NCBI RefSeq assembly: GCF_040183065.1
Contig: NC_091120.1
Coordinates: 21,332,208 to 21,396,207, forward strand
From: Periplaneta americana
Taxonomy: Eukaryota > Arthropoda > Insecta > Blattodea > Blattidae
DNA length: 64,000 nt
Direction of reading: 5' to 3'
In this document: piece after piece, positions 50,083 through 60,772 of the stretch
Layout of the letters: the number at the start of each line of letters is the position of its first letter
How positions within the stretch are numbered: the stretch's first letter is position 1
Translations under genes and position numbers: made by a program
The notes under the pieces: generated by a model
The model's input: the letters and a program-made list of their open reading frames with translations, nothing else
What the model was told of the DNA's origin: nothing
Database searches by the model: none

Positions 50083-50605
50083 CATTCTTTCATAGTTTTC
50101 TACTCAAGGCAGGTATTTCATTGCGAACCCAGCATTCTCAAATCTTTTCTATTTTTTGTCTTTCTCTCTCAACATATAATCCATTATATCTTAATATCGT
50201 CTATCATCTGATATCTTCTTCTGCCCCGGACTCTTCTCCCGTTCACCATTTCCTCCAGTGCACCCTTTAAGAGACAGTTTCTTCTCAACCAGTGGCCCAA
50301 CCAATTCCTTTTCCTCTTCCTGATCAGTTTCTTCACCCACTCTTGCTAACACAGCTTCATTTCTTATTCTGTCTGTCCACTTCACAATCTCTATCCTTCT
50401 CCATATCCACATTTCAAATGCTTCTATTCGCTTCTCTTCACTTCGTTGTAATCCCCATGTTTCTGCCCCATACAAAGCACTTCACTGGTCTCTTTCCTAG
50501 TTCTTTTTCCAGAGGTCCGCAGAAGATGCTTTTTCTATTAAAAGCTTCCTTTGCTATTGCTATCCTCCTTTGGCTTGCTGGCAGCAGCTCATGTTACTAC
50601 TTATA
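50083..50605 (-). mobile_element. RTE-like LINE 3' fragment
   Basis: The minus strand encodes MYGAETWGLQRSEEKRIEAF, then WKWTDRIRNEAVLARVGEE-like sequence, and ends with an AATGAATGAATGG tail. Same tail type as the copy at 36735-37594. A frameshift follows GEE. Confidence 0.8.
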
Positions 50606-50841
50606 CCAGTAGAGTCAAAAAGTAACCGAACATGTGTAGTTATCTTTGTTGCAGATGACATGTAACAATTTACACAACACCACCTTCAGAGTACGCCCCC
50701 TGGACAGTGACACTTTTTTCAGGTTATTTCACAATAGTCGTTTAGAAAATACTAACAAAAACTTGCCTTTTAATAATTAATCTTTCAAATGTTATAAAAT
50801 TTACAACCGCACATATGCCACTTATGTTACTATCGTAATAT

Positions 50842-51099
50842 ATATTTTTTTACTTGGTTATTTAACGACCCTGTATCAACTACGATATTATTTAGCGTCG
50901 ATGGGATTGGTGATAGCGAGATGTTATTTGGCGAGACAAGGCCGAGGATTCGCCATTGATTACCTGACATTTGCCTTACGGTTGGGGAAAACCTAGGAGA
51001 AAAACCCAACTAAGTAATCAGCCCAAGAGGGAATCGAACCCGCGCCCGAATGCAACTTCAGATCGGCAGGCAAGTCGACAGAGCTACGCCGGTGGCTAC
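50842..51099 (-). mobile_element. SINE group B, full length, 13-bp target duplication
   Basis: ACTATCGTAATAT at 50829-50841 and 51100-51112. The minus-strand head GCCACCGGCGTAGCTC and B box GGGTTCGATTCCC; tail complement of GGTTATTTAACGACCCTGTA. Confidence 0.93.
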
Positions 51100-51112
51100 A
51101 CTATCGTAATAT

Positions 51113-51220
51113 GGGGTGAACAGGGAAGACTTTATATAATTTTTTACTTTTTTTTTGTCAAAGAATAAACATAATACTGAGTGTTTATTTGTTCACTCGT
51201 TACAAACAAAAACAGAAACA

Positions 51221-51270
<50 letters not shown>

Positions 51271-52052
51271 TTAGTCTTTGACACAAAGAAATAAAAAATA
51301 GTACAAATTCGTCCCTATTCACCCCATATTAAGGTATCGAATTGTTGGTATAGGTAGCCTATTATGTTTTTGGTCCAGGGAGAATAAGTTACTCTTTTTG
51401 TGAAAGTACTCGTAAAAATGATTTTTTCGTAAAAGACGAGTATGCCCCCTGGACAAAAAATATAATACGAATAGAAAAATTATATTGTGGTCCTATGTGC
51501 GGTCCCGAATTCTCGTACATTACCTATATGCAAACTCTTAATGAATTCACGTTCTCATACAAACCGAGCGACTTCGACGAAGTAAGATATCGCCAATAGT
51601 GCACGAAGTATTAAATCATAACATTTCAAATGAGACAGTGATATGAAGAGATTAGATTACGGCTCAAACAAACATAAGCAGTAAAATCTCTCTAAATATA
51701 TCGATTTCGTGACAGTGTAAACTTATACTAGACGAACCACACGGTGTTCTTGTTACATTGGGACATACAATAGGACTACATAATCAAACTTCTCTCATTC
51801 TAATTTGGGTACAGTTGTATGACAATCAGCTGCTAGGCCTAAAAATTAAATAATGCATTGTAGATCAAATATATAAATTTCTTGAAGTAATAATAAGATT
51901 TTATACGAAAACATGTGCATCGCATTGCCACAATTGGCTTGGAACTCCAGGCTTAACAAACGCGCACACTGACAATCAAAATCTAACCTTATACAAATAG
52001 AATAAGTTTAAAAAAAAACTATTAAATGGGCTTACAGTTGTAGGCTACTTAC
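51113..52052. other. Stretch with (ATT)n tract, no recognised gene
   Basis: (ATT)n at 51226-51270. GGGGTGAACAGGGA (51114) and TCCCTATTCACCCC (51312) form a weak inverted pair. Nothing else recognised. Confidence 0.4.
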
Positions 52053-52168
52053 CTTCTGTTGGACTCCAGTACTGCGTTAGGAGACTGCTTCGCACCAGAT
52101 TACGTCCCAGTAAGCTCGTGTTCTCGGAATGAAAGGTGTAGATCTCACAAGTCGCTCTGCCAAGATAT
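52053..52168 (-). other. Candidate exon (possible 5' untranslated exon of the FGFR-like receptor)
   Basis: A 116-bp stretch on the minus strand framed by TTTGTTTTAG and CAGAAG|GTAAGT. The receptor's start exon needs an upstream exon, and this is the nearest well-formed donor recognised. One frame is open throughout (YLGRATCEIYTFHSENTSLL...), which could be chance; I do not recognise it. Confidence 0.35.
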
Positions 52169-52335
52169 CTAAAACAAACAGAATCCCCCTCCACCCACTA
52201 ATGTAGCACCCGATAACGGACGGTTTGTTACCATTCCTGACCACCGCAACCTACTCTGAACTAGTGGCGCGAAATATAAAGAAAGCAGAACAATGAAATG
52301 TATAATAGATTAATATAACACCACAGTCTACTACA

Positions 52336-52740
52336 TACAGTCAGTCTAGTGTATACAGTAACGAAGCTTGAGTTTATGAGGGCACTAGGAACAATAGACT
52401 GTGCAGGTACTATTTCGCATTGTCTGTAATGAGACGATAGTAGCGATCCTAGTGGTTAGCAACTACCTATGAATGCATATTTACTACGTATTGAGCTGCG
52501 TGACTGTATATACTAGACTGTGATATAGTCATGAGCTCAATACGTAAGAGAATATGCATCCAATGACAGCTTAACTTTAGTTGCTTGCCATTAGGATCGC
52601 TACTATCGCCTTAACATAGATAATGCGAAATACCGGCACAGTCTATTGTTCATAGTGTTCTCAGTTGCTAACCACTTGGAGCGCTGTATCGCAAGGAAAA
52701 AAAAAATAAAGTTTCGTGACTGTATGATTAGACTGTATAC
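52336..52740. mobile_element. Foldback element, about 405 bp, arms about 190 bp
   Basis: Left arm GAACAATAGACTGTGCAGGT...GACGATAGTAGCGATCCTA and right arm TAGGATCGCTACTATCGCC...GGCACAGTCTATTGTTCATA are complementary with mismatches, around a centre near 52538. Outer ends TACAGTCAGTCTAGTGTATA / GACTGTATGATTAGACTGTA. Confidence 0.75.
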
Positions 52741-53169
52741 AAAGGTATTGCTACTGTTTTAGCGTCGCCAATGTCAGAGCTTTCCCGCTAAATCTATTGG
52801 TTTTCGATTCATTAATGCGATATGTAGATAAAATTCGGACAACGGGCTGAAGGAACTCGGAATATTTTTATACAGAAATTTAGATTAATGTGAATGAAAA
52901 TTAGCGATTTATAAAATGAGATTTAAATAAAGTAATTCCATAACAATTCATTAAGCTCATTCATATTCTACAGTTACGATCTGTGTACGACATGCAAAAC
53001 CTTGGACTGATTCATGATTGCTGTCGACAATGCGTCTAGAAAGAGGGGAGTAATTTTCTTGGGTTCTGTAGATTGTTATTGCAGTTTGCTCTCACCTCGA
53101 TGGGTTGTCATGTTAAATTCAATTCTCAGTGCAGGAAGGACTTAAAGTAGATAGTAGAGGATACAAAAT

Positions 53170-53809
53170 AGCAACAATGTTTCAGCATTATTCTTTCTTC
53201 ACCCACTCTTTCCAGCATAGCTTCTTTTCTTATTCTGTCTGTCCATTTCACACACTCCATTCTTCTTCATATCCACCATTCTAGTTGCTTTTCTACATTG
53301 CATCGTAATGTACAGTCTTAGAAAAAAGCTTTGTCGCACAGATACTGTCTCAGAAAGGAGGCAGTGCGCATGATTAGACATGTAACGAAATAAAATCAAT
53401 TTTATTACCTCAACTAATCCTTCTCTTGTATCCACGTCGTACGTCCTCTGATCATGCGCACTGCCTCCTTCCTGGGCCTGTAGGCTATTAGCAACAATGT
53501 TTCAGCATTATTCTTTCTTCACCCACTCTTTCCAGCATAGCTTCTTTTCTTATTCTGTCTGTCCATTTCACACACTCCATTCTTCTTCATATCCACCATT
53601 CTAGTTGCTTTTCTTCATTGCATCGTAATGTACAGTCTTAGAAAAAAGCTTTGTCGCACAGATACTGTCTCAGAAAGGAGGCAGTGCGCATGATTAGACA
53701 TGTAACGAAATAAAATCAATTTTATTACCTCAACTAATCCTTCTCTTGTATCCACGTCGTACGTCCTCTGATCATGCGCACTGCCTCCTTCCTGGGCCTG
53801 TAGGCTATC
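53170..53809. repeat. Near-perfect tandem duplication, two 320-bp units
   Basis: The unit starting TAGCAACAATGTTTCAGCAT is repeated at 53490. One difference was noticed (TTTTCTACATTGC / TTTTCTTCATTGC). The unit spans a LINE fragment and most of a MITE. Near-identity indicates a recent event or an assembly artefact. Confidence 0.93.
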
Positions 53810-53836
53810 TGTGCGACAAATTTTTTTCTAAGACTG
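53633..53836. mobile_element. MITE with CAGTCTTAGAAAAAAGC ends, copy 1, inside LINE
   Basis: TA-flanked, 204 bp; CAGTCTTAGAAAAAAGCTTT and GTCGCACAGAT are mirrored at the right end. A partial duplicate lies at 53313-53489 through the tandem duplication. Confidence 0.85.
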
Positions 53837-54164
53837 TACATATTTCACTACCATACAATACCATACTCCACATAAAGCACTTTACTAGTCTCTTCCTTAG
53901 TTCTTTTTCCAAAGGTCTGCAGAAAATGCTTCTTTTTCTATTAAAAGCTTCCTTTGCCATTGTTATCCTCCTTTTGACTTCCTGAAAGCAACTCTTATTA
54001 CTGCTACTTATAGTACACTCCCCAAGTATTTGAAACTGTCCACTTGCTCTACTGTCTCATTTAGAATTCGCACGTTTACCTTCTATAACCATAGCCGTCT
54101 TGCTTGCACTTATCTTCATCCCATATTGGTCACAGCTCTCATTTAGCTGCAATAGCATATCCCT

Positions 54165-54421
54165 CAGTATTTTCTTTTTTTAATTGGTATTTTACGACGC
54201 TTTATCAACTGCTATGGTTATCCAGCGTCTGAGGTGAAAATGATAATGTTAGCGAGATGAGTCAAAGGTCTAGTGCCGAAAGTTACCCAGCATTTGCTCT
54301 TAATGGGGTGAGGAAAACCCCGGAAAAAACCTTAACCAGGTAACTTGTCCCAACCAGGATTTGAATGCAGGCCCGCTAGTTTCACGATCAGACGTGCTAA
54401 CCGTTACTCCACAGCGGTGAA
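54165..54421 (-). mobile_element. SINE group A inside LINE, 10-11-bp target duplication
   Basis: TCCCTCAGTAT stands before (about 54154-54164) and after (about 54423-54434) the insertion. The head is on the minus strand: GGAGTAACGGTTAGCACG and a degenerate B box. Confidence 0.88.
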
Positions 54422-54952
54422 CTCCCTCAGTATCATCTTCTCTTCTACTAACAAAGCCACATCAGCAAATCTTAAGCAACTTATTCTTCTTCCTCCTACT
54501 ATCACTCCTCCTATGTCCTGAAAACAGTTCTTCACTAAATCTTCCAAGTAGATGTTGAATAGGGTAAGTGATAAAGGGCATCGTTATCGAACTTCTCTTC
54601 CTATTTTACTTCCTTCTGACATTGCTTCTCCTATCCTGACTTTGACTGGTTTCATATGAAGATCATTGAAAAACCTCCTCTCTTTCCAATCCACACCTCT
54701 TTTCTTCAGGATCCCCATAAGTTTATTGCAATCCACTCTGTCAAATGCCTTTTCTAAGTTCACAAATACTATATACACTTCTTTATTCTCCTTTAGGTAG
54801 GTATATTTCGCCAATTGTTCGAAGCAGTCTGAGTATGAAAACCATGAACAGTATTCAATATGATTTTTAACTATTAGAGATCACGATGCCCTAAAAGTAG
54901 TATGTTGGCTTTGATAATATGAATGGGGTCATCTGGTTATATGAACTGCATA

Positions 54953-55680
54953 CAGGGTGGGCACAAAGTCCCGTTACCTCAATAAATACCTCAAATATAC
55001 ATACACTACTTATGTAATTCCGGTCATAATGCAGACAAACATTCACTTTACACTAATTGTGTCACAAGTGTCCAATGGGGTGTTATGTCCATCATCATTC
55101 TCCTCACACAAAATAATGTGATGCCAGATCAGTGTGACATTTGCCTCAGCATTGCTGGTGTAATCTGTTGGAAAGCGAGTCGCACAGCGTCCTTCAATTC
55201 ACCAATGGTGTCGTACTGTTCCTGTGCAACAATGCTCTTGATGAAACCCCACAGCGCATTGTCGCAGGTTGTAAGGTCAGGGCTGTGAGGTGGCCAGTCG
55301 AGAGGAAGTGATAAGATGGGTGACCCATTATGCCATTTCCGTTCGTGAGTACCTCAACGAGATGTTTTCACAACGCTAGATTGGCTGTGGAGAAAGAATC
55401 ATTTCTAGAGGCTCTTGATTTTCCTTGGCCGCCACGGTCCCCTAACCTCACGGCACCAGATATTTTTTCTCTGGGGATATCTAAAGGAGTGGGTAATTGC
55501 CTATAAGGACTGAACCATTGCTGAGCTCAAGAAGAATATTCGTGAAGAAATTCAGGGCATACAGCCAGAGATATTTCAAGCTGTTATGGCTAATGTGACT
55601 GCAAGAACTCGTATTTGGTAACAGGAACATGGCGGTCATCTAAGAGATATTGTTTTTCAAATCTAGGTCAAAAGACTTTC
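54953..55680. mobile_element. Two mariner-like transposase C-terminal fragments pointing away from each other
   Basis: The minus-strand part (about 55320 to 55085) reads ALWGFIKSIVAQEQYDTIGE, LKDAVRLAFQQITPAMLRQM, and runs to an end CAGGGTGGGCACAAAGTCCC after TA. The plus-strand part (about 55325-55670) reads HYAISVREYLNEMFSQR, then FPWPPRSPNLTAPDIF (third-Asp block) and GGHLRDIVFQI with frameshifts. The two are related but not identical families. Confidence 0.65.
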
Positions 55681-57120
55681 TACAAAATATAGAATATCAT
55701 ATTAAGAAATAAATATATATTAAAAACCAAAAAAGTTATATTCATTTCAAACTGTAAAGTGACTTCTGGTTCAATCTGTATAAGTAGTTCATGAGATATT
55801 TTTCAGCTTAAAAATAAACATCGAAACTGTTGCTGTACAATGTCGTCATTAGTAAATATATACTTTAATTAATTAATTAATTAATCAGTAAACTCATTAA
55901 ACTCGAGGTCCAGTCAACAGTTTGCAAAGAAAGAACTCCATGAAGAAATAGGACTTTTATTTTTCTTCTTTAATTATTTCAAAACGAAATATGAATCTTT
56001 TTACATGATATTTTTTCTGTCATACAAATGTGCTGACATCACTGCTGATAAAGATCAGTAATTACTTTCATAATTACTCCTCAGCAGGATTGTTAATATT
56101 AAATATACATAATAAATTAATATATTACATAATTATGAACTAATGCATGCTTTAATTATGACCACAGATGCTTACATATTATCTTAAACAACATTTGGAG
56201 CTGCTGGTAAATGACTTTTCTCACAATTCGATATATCACTGCAGTCACTGAACTGGAAGCTGTGAAATGAGAACAGCTACCTTACTAAAGCTGATATTTA
56301 ATTAAAATTATGTAAACAATTGAATTAAGTCTCAATCTTCAATAAATTAATCCACCACCTTCCAATCTATGTAAAGCAGACAGTGGCGCAGACATAGGTG
56401 GAGGCTAATGGGACTACAGTGCCCATCCACACAGAAGTGCTTTTTACATTTTCAATGAATGGCTAATATTCACTGTAGTACAACCAGTCATAATGCAAGC
56501 AATACAATTTAAATCATCTGACTTAATGTTTTAAAATTATATTACTGAAGAGTTTATTGTTGTTGTATTAATAATTTCTGCTCGTAATGGAAATCCAGTG
56601 AATATTTCAAATGCAACAAACTGATCACAATTTCCATGATCTGATTCGTTGGATTTATCCACGGCATAGAAGAATATAGAAGGCCATGATCTAAACAGTG
56701 TCATGCTCTCGCAAGTAGTTCATCATATTTTAGTGCCTCTTAGATTAAAATTCCGACTGAGCCACTGGAAACATAATTATATATAAATTAACAATAATTT
56801 GTTTCTGAACAACTGAATTATATTAATTGTTGTCTTGTATTAGCCTAGTTTTTATGCCTTCTATTAAAGCAGAGCTTACATGTGCATTAAATACTAGAAT
56901 GGAAGATGGTAAACATGTGATATAACAGAAACAAGGGCGAGAAATGGTGTAAACTGTGTACCGGTACTTAAGAAAAAATCTCATAGTGCAACACAAGTTT
57001 GCTCGCCTATTTATCAATGTTATTCCAATGGTGCTGATGATTTTAGCTTAATACCATTTTCTTCTGGCATCCCAATAGAGAGCAAGTTTATCGTTTTTCA
57101 TTTGATGTTTTGAGAACTGA
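55681..57120. other. Stretch without recognised gene
   Basis: AT-rich, with a short (AATT)n run near 55869. No coding sequence or repeat boundary recognised. Confidence 0.45.
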
Positions 57121-57128
57121 CAATCTTG

Positions 57129-57954
57129 CAGGGGCGATTTCTCAGGGCATGCTATGCTTGCTGCGCAAGCCCAATATTTTCGTAGAATGTGTATTTCTCA
57201 AAATGGGATTACGTATATTAAAATTTATTTTGATTTTTGGAACATTGTATAGGCATAATACCGTCCGCAGGTTGCACATCGCAAGTATCGCAACACTTGC
57301 TCGTTTCTCGGAGCTACAGGAAAGACGTAGAAACAGCGAGAATATGATGTGCGCGCAAGTGCCTTCCTCCTTGGTCCGTCCTAGGCGCACATGCTTCTGT
57401 TATGTGTTGTTTGAAGCTCTGGTCCGAGAGCTACACCGACTATTTAACGTTACACAGACCAGTATTGACAGCGGGAATGTGCTGTGATTTGCGAGTGCAA
57501 TGTAATTGTATGAGCGGAATGCATATGTTAGCTGCTGCATGTATTATTAATTCTTAAACATTCATTTGAAGTATTGCAATGAGTTCGGAATCGTGTGTTA
57601 TTGAAACCTTATTATTAAATCCATTTTCCCGAAGGACTATTCAAGAGAAGACAGACATTATAGAGAATATGTGCGCTCGTTCAGTGCAGCTCAATACAAC
57701 AATATGCATTGGTTGGCAGGGTGGAAGAAAACTAAATAAACCATTTTGTTGGCCATGTTTGTTATATCATATCGAACTTCTATATGTGATAAGCGAATAT
57801 GATCCATGACTCACAATGATTTCATAATTATAAAATAAATTATTTAGGCTATGTGGGTCTGATTATTTTTATTAATTATGAATTATTATATCCTCCCATC
57901 TTCCCCTATGAATAAAAGAGCAAGCCTAACTTTTGTGACTAGCATTCGCCCCTG
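57129..57954 (+). mobile_element. hAT deletion derivative keeping the transposase N-terminal zinc finger
   Basis: CAATCTTG at 57121-57128 and 57955-57962 (8-bp target duplication). Ends CAGGGGCGATT / AATGCGAATGCC-type complement share CAGGGGCGA. The open frame 57579-57809 reads CVIETLLLNPFSRRTIQEKT ... GGRKLNKPFCWPCLLY, the TTF-type finger seen at the start of ZMYM1-like hAT transposases. Same end type as 20124-21464, which keeps the opposite end of the protein. Confidence 0.85.
57579..57809 (+). pseudogene. hAT transposase N-terminal (TTF-type finger) fragment
   Basis: 76 codons from ATG to stop, with the conserved LL..PF..R...EK and KLNKPFCWPCLLY blocks. Nothing of the catalytic domain follows. 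Confidence 0.75.
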
Positions 57955-58785
57955 CAATCTTGCATGATGACAAGGCAGTCCTGACTTGTGCATGTAGAAT
58001 CGTGCTTCGCATGATACAAAATATTGCAAACGAAACTAACTTTTAAGGATATTGTATTTCGTATATATGACACTGTAATCAGAGAAAAGAAGCCACACGC
58101 TGACGACTTCGCATAGTTGTGTTCATGGGTAAGTATCAGGGTTATTCACAAGACAGTTGTGAAATGCTAAATGAAGAAAGGTAACATTATTTGGAATAGT
58201 TTTCGAAATAATTACAGTTGAAATATTCTAACATACATCAATTATCGTGTGTAGCAGCCTTTCTTTACCTGTCCGAACACAGACTCTAGAGGGAGTTATG
58301 TTTCTAAACAAATGCTTCCCTGTGATGGTCGAATCTACAAAAAGACAAGTTAATCCTTTCATTATTAAACTTGCACTCTAGGTAATGAAGAATTTATGCT
58401 GCAAAATACCCGAGATGCCACAGAAACATACGAAAAGACGTCAGCCATATAAACAATTTCCATGTTGCTATGGCTGGAGAACACTTTCAACAGATCTTGT
58501 AAACAAGTAAGGCTCTAGTGTATGATAAATGTTAAAATAATACTACTAGTATGAACGGATATTTTCTAACAACAAGTATTTAATGATATATTATTAATGT
58601 TGTTCTGTTGTTATTACAATCCTTTATTAAGTCATAGCAATCCGATGTAATAGAAATCGCATAATAAATTTTCTGTTCCAAACAGGCATATTTCGCCACC
58701 TTGTATTTCACAAAAACCTTCTGAATCACCCTGTAGATTTCAACATTGTTAATATATTGCTCATGCACAAAAATGAGCTTACAAG

Positions 58786-59392
58786 CAAACATTCTGATGA
58801 AGGCAGATAAAGTTAAATTTTTTTCTTCCACCATGTTAATAATGCCAAGAGAAGTGATTATAAGAATTTTGGCCACTCGACCAGAATTACAAGGCCGTCC
58901 AGCAAGTGATTTTCCCTGGGGCTGTTTGCAGAAAAAGAGAAAAATTGCATGGAAAGATTTATTGAAACAGATACAGCAATTGTTGCACTATTGTCAACAT
59001 ATCCCCCACTGGAATTGAGACATTTGTCATACCATGGGATCAATTTTTGTATTCTTGTATCATAGAAGTGAGTCGCCTGGGATCGGAACCAGTGTTTGAC
59101 AGCCGTCTGCACCTCTCTGTCGATCCCATGATATGACAAATGTCTGAATTCTAGTGCAGAATATGTTGAACAATAGCTCAACAATTGCTGTGTCCAATCC
59201 AATAATTTTTTCCAAAGAAATTGCGTTTCCTTTCTGTTAATGGTCCTTGGCGAACTTATTTTTTTACGGTCCTCGTAATTGCGGTCGAGTGGCCAAAATT
59301 TGTATAAGCACTTCTTTTGACATTATTAACATGGTGAAAGAAAAAAATTTAACTTTTTTATCTGCCCCCATCAGAATGTTTGCTTGTTAGTT
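58786..59392. mobile_element. Foldback built from inverted mariner fragments, ~120-bp outer arms
   Basis: ACAAGCAAACATTCTGATGA...TTTTGGCCACTCGACC on the left is mirrored on the right (to 59392). Inner segments at about 58960-59030 and 59105-59200 are also inverted copies of each other. The minus strand encodes a mariner C-terminus: VQTAVKHWFRSQATHFYDTR, IQKLIPWYDKCLNSSGGYVD. Confidence 0.75.
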
Positions 59393-59409
59393 TTCCCTCA
59401 ACAGATGTA

Positions 59410-59617
59410 CAGTCTTAGAAAAAAGTTTTGTTGCACAGATACTTTATAAGTTCCAGAAAGGAAGCAGTGTGCATAATCAGACATACAACGAAACAAAACT
59501 AATTTTATTTCCTTAACTAACTTAATTATTCTCTTGTGATCCAGGTCGCATGTCCTCTGATCATGAGCAATGACTCCTTTCTGGGACTTATACAGTATGT
59601 GTGCGACAAAAAATATA
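59410..59617. mobile_element. MITE with CAGTCTTAGAAAAAAGY ends, copy 2
   Basis: Left end CAGTCTTAGAAAAAAGTTTT after TA. The body parallels 53633-53836 (GGAAGCAGTGTGCATAATCA; CCTCTGATCATGAGCA). The right end is decayed after GTGTGCGACAAAAAA. Confidence 0.8.
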
Positions 59618-59946
59618 CCTTTGCCTTTAGATCGAACAGGTCAAAAATTAATTGTGAAGCTGTTACAAATCATAAAATGGCCTGACATTTGGATTTAGCG
59701 ATTTCTAATAGCTTCCACAAGTAGGCTAGTCCTGCTTCCATACCTTTCTCACCTTAAGACGAAGGTAGAATAACTTTGGAAACATTATGATTTCTGTATT
59801 TCATTAGCAACAGAGGAAATCAAATGTAGTCTCCTTTTCAGAAAAGTGTCTTCTTCATAGTGTCCAATCTTAATGTAGAAAATGAGAAGTGTAGTAATGA
59901 CAACAGGACAACCATGTTAGCTATCATTACAGCGAAATTATAAATA

Positions 59947-60772
59947 CAGTAGAACTTGGTTATAACGACATCCAAGGGACCTTAAAAATTATGTTGTTAT
60001 AAACGAGTGTCGTAGTAACCGAGATTCACATTATCAATCTAGTGAGGTGGAAAATGAAAAATAACAAATTTAATTAGACTTATTTTAGATTTATGTATTC
60101 ACTTTTAAGCCTACAATGAACATAATAAAATACACGTAGGCCTACAATTATAAATACAGTATTCTGTATTAAACCAGTTTGTTCAGTATTCACCAAACTA
60201 CTTTACTTAGAAGTTAAGTAATTACTCATTTTACTCTGTTGTCTTCTATTTGCCCAATAAACACTTTCTAGGGCTAAATTACGTTCTATGTTCATAATTT
60301 CAGTTGCAATTATTTCACTGCTCCCTTCCCTAGCTTCATAGAACATGTTCATAACTCTAATGACTTCTAAAGCGTCACTCACTTCTTTTAGTGGCCATAC
60401 TGCGTTAAAATGCGTGCACTTAGTGAAAACTTCCTGTCGAAACTGATCTAATGCCGCATGAATTCGGGCAGGTTACAATGGGGTGGGGAATCCGCCTGCA
60501 TTCCAGAGGTCTGTGACAGAAGGAGACTGTAAAGAATTTGTCTGGGTCAGATTTCAACAAAATATTTCTTAAGATACTTTGGTTCTTAGGAGTTCTTATT
60601 CCAAACTGAGGTTGAAAATGACGTTATATGCGAGGTAGACGCATATACGTTTGTCGTATTAAGCAAGGTAGAAAAGCATATGTCTTATGGGGAATTAGTT
60701 GGGACCACGGAATATTTGACGTTATAGGCGAGGTGTCGCACAAAACGAGGTCGCTGTAACCAAGTTCTACTG
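59947..60772 (-). mobile_element. Pogo/Tigger-like element with transposase C-terminal remnant
   Basis: CAGTAGAACTTGGTTATAAC and the complement of GCTGTAACCAAGTTCTACTG, flanked by TA. The minus strand at about 60460-60220 reads HAALDQFRQEVFTKCTHFNA, VWPLKEVSDALEVIRVMNMF, which resembles the C-terminal part of Tigger/jerky-like transposases. The DDE core is missing. Confidence 0.78.

Larger units (their letters stand above)
53170..54840 (-). mobile_element. RTE-like LINE, interrupted by a MITE and a SINE and partly duplicated
   Basis: Minus strand: NLEKAFDRVDCNKLMGILKK (RT box A), SLTLFNIYLEDLVKN, then RFADVALLVEE (catalytic box; usual YADD/FADD altered to FADV). After a SINE come LNESCDQYGMKISASKT and LEKELRKRLVKCFMWSMVLY. 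After a MITE comes VKWTDRIRKEAMLERVGEER. Frames are broken. Confidence 0.8.

Noticed and set aside
51098-51330. Weak inverted pair GGGGTGAACAGGGA / TCCCTATTCACCCC as a possible MITE
   Set aside because: Only about 14-20 bp match, one side overlaps a SINE target duplication, and no target site was found.
57110-57487. 125-codon open frame on the plus strand
   Set aside because: It lies across the left end of a hAT element, has no recognisable domain and starts outside the element.
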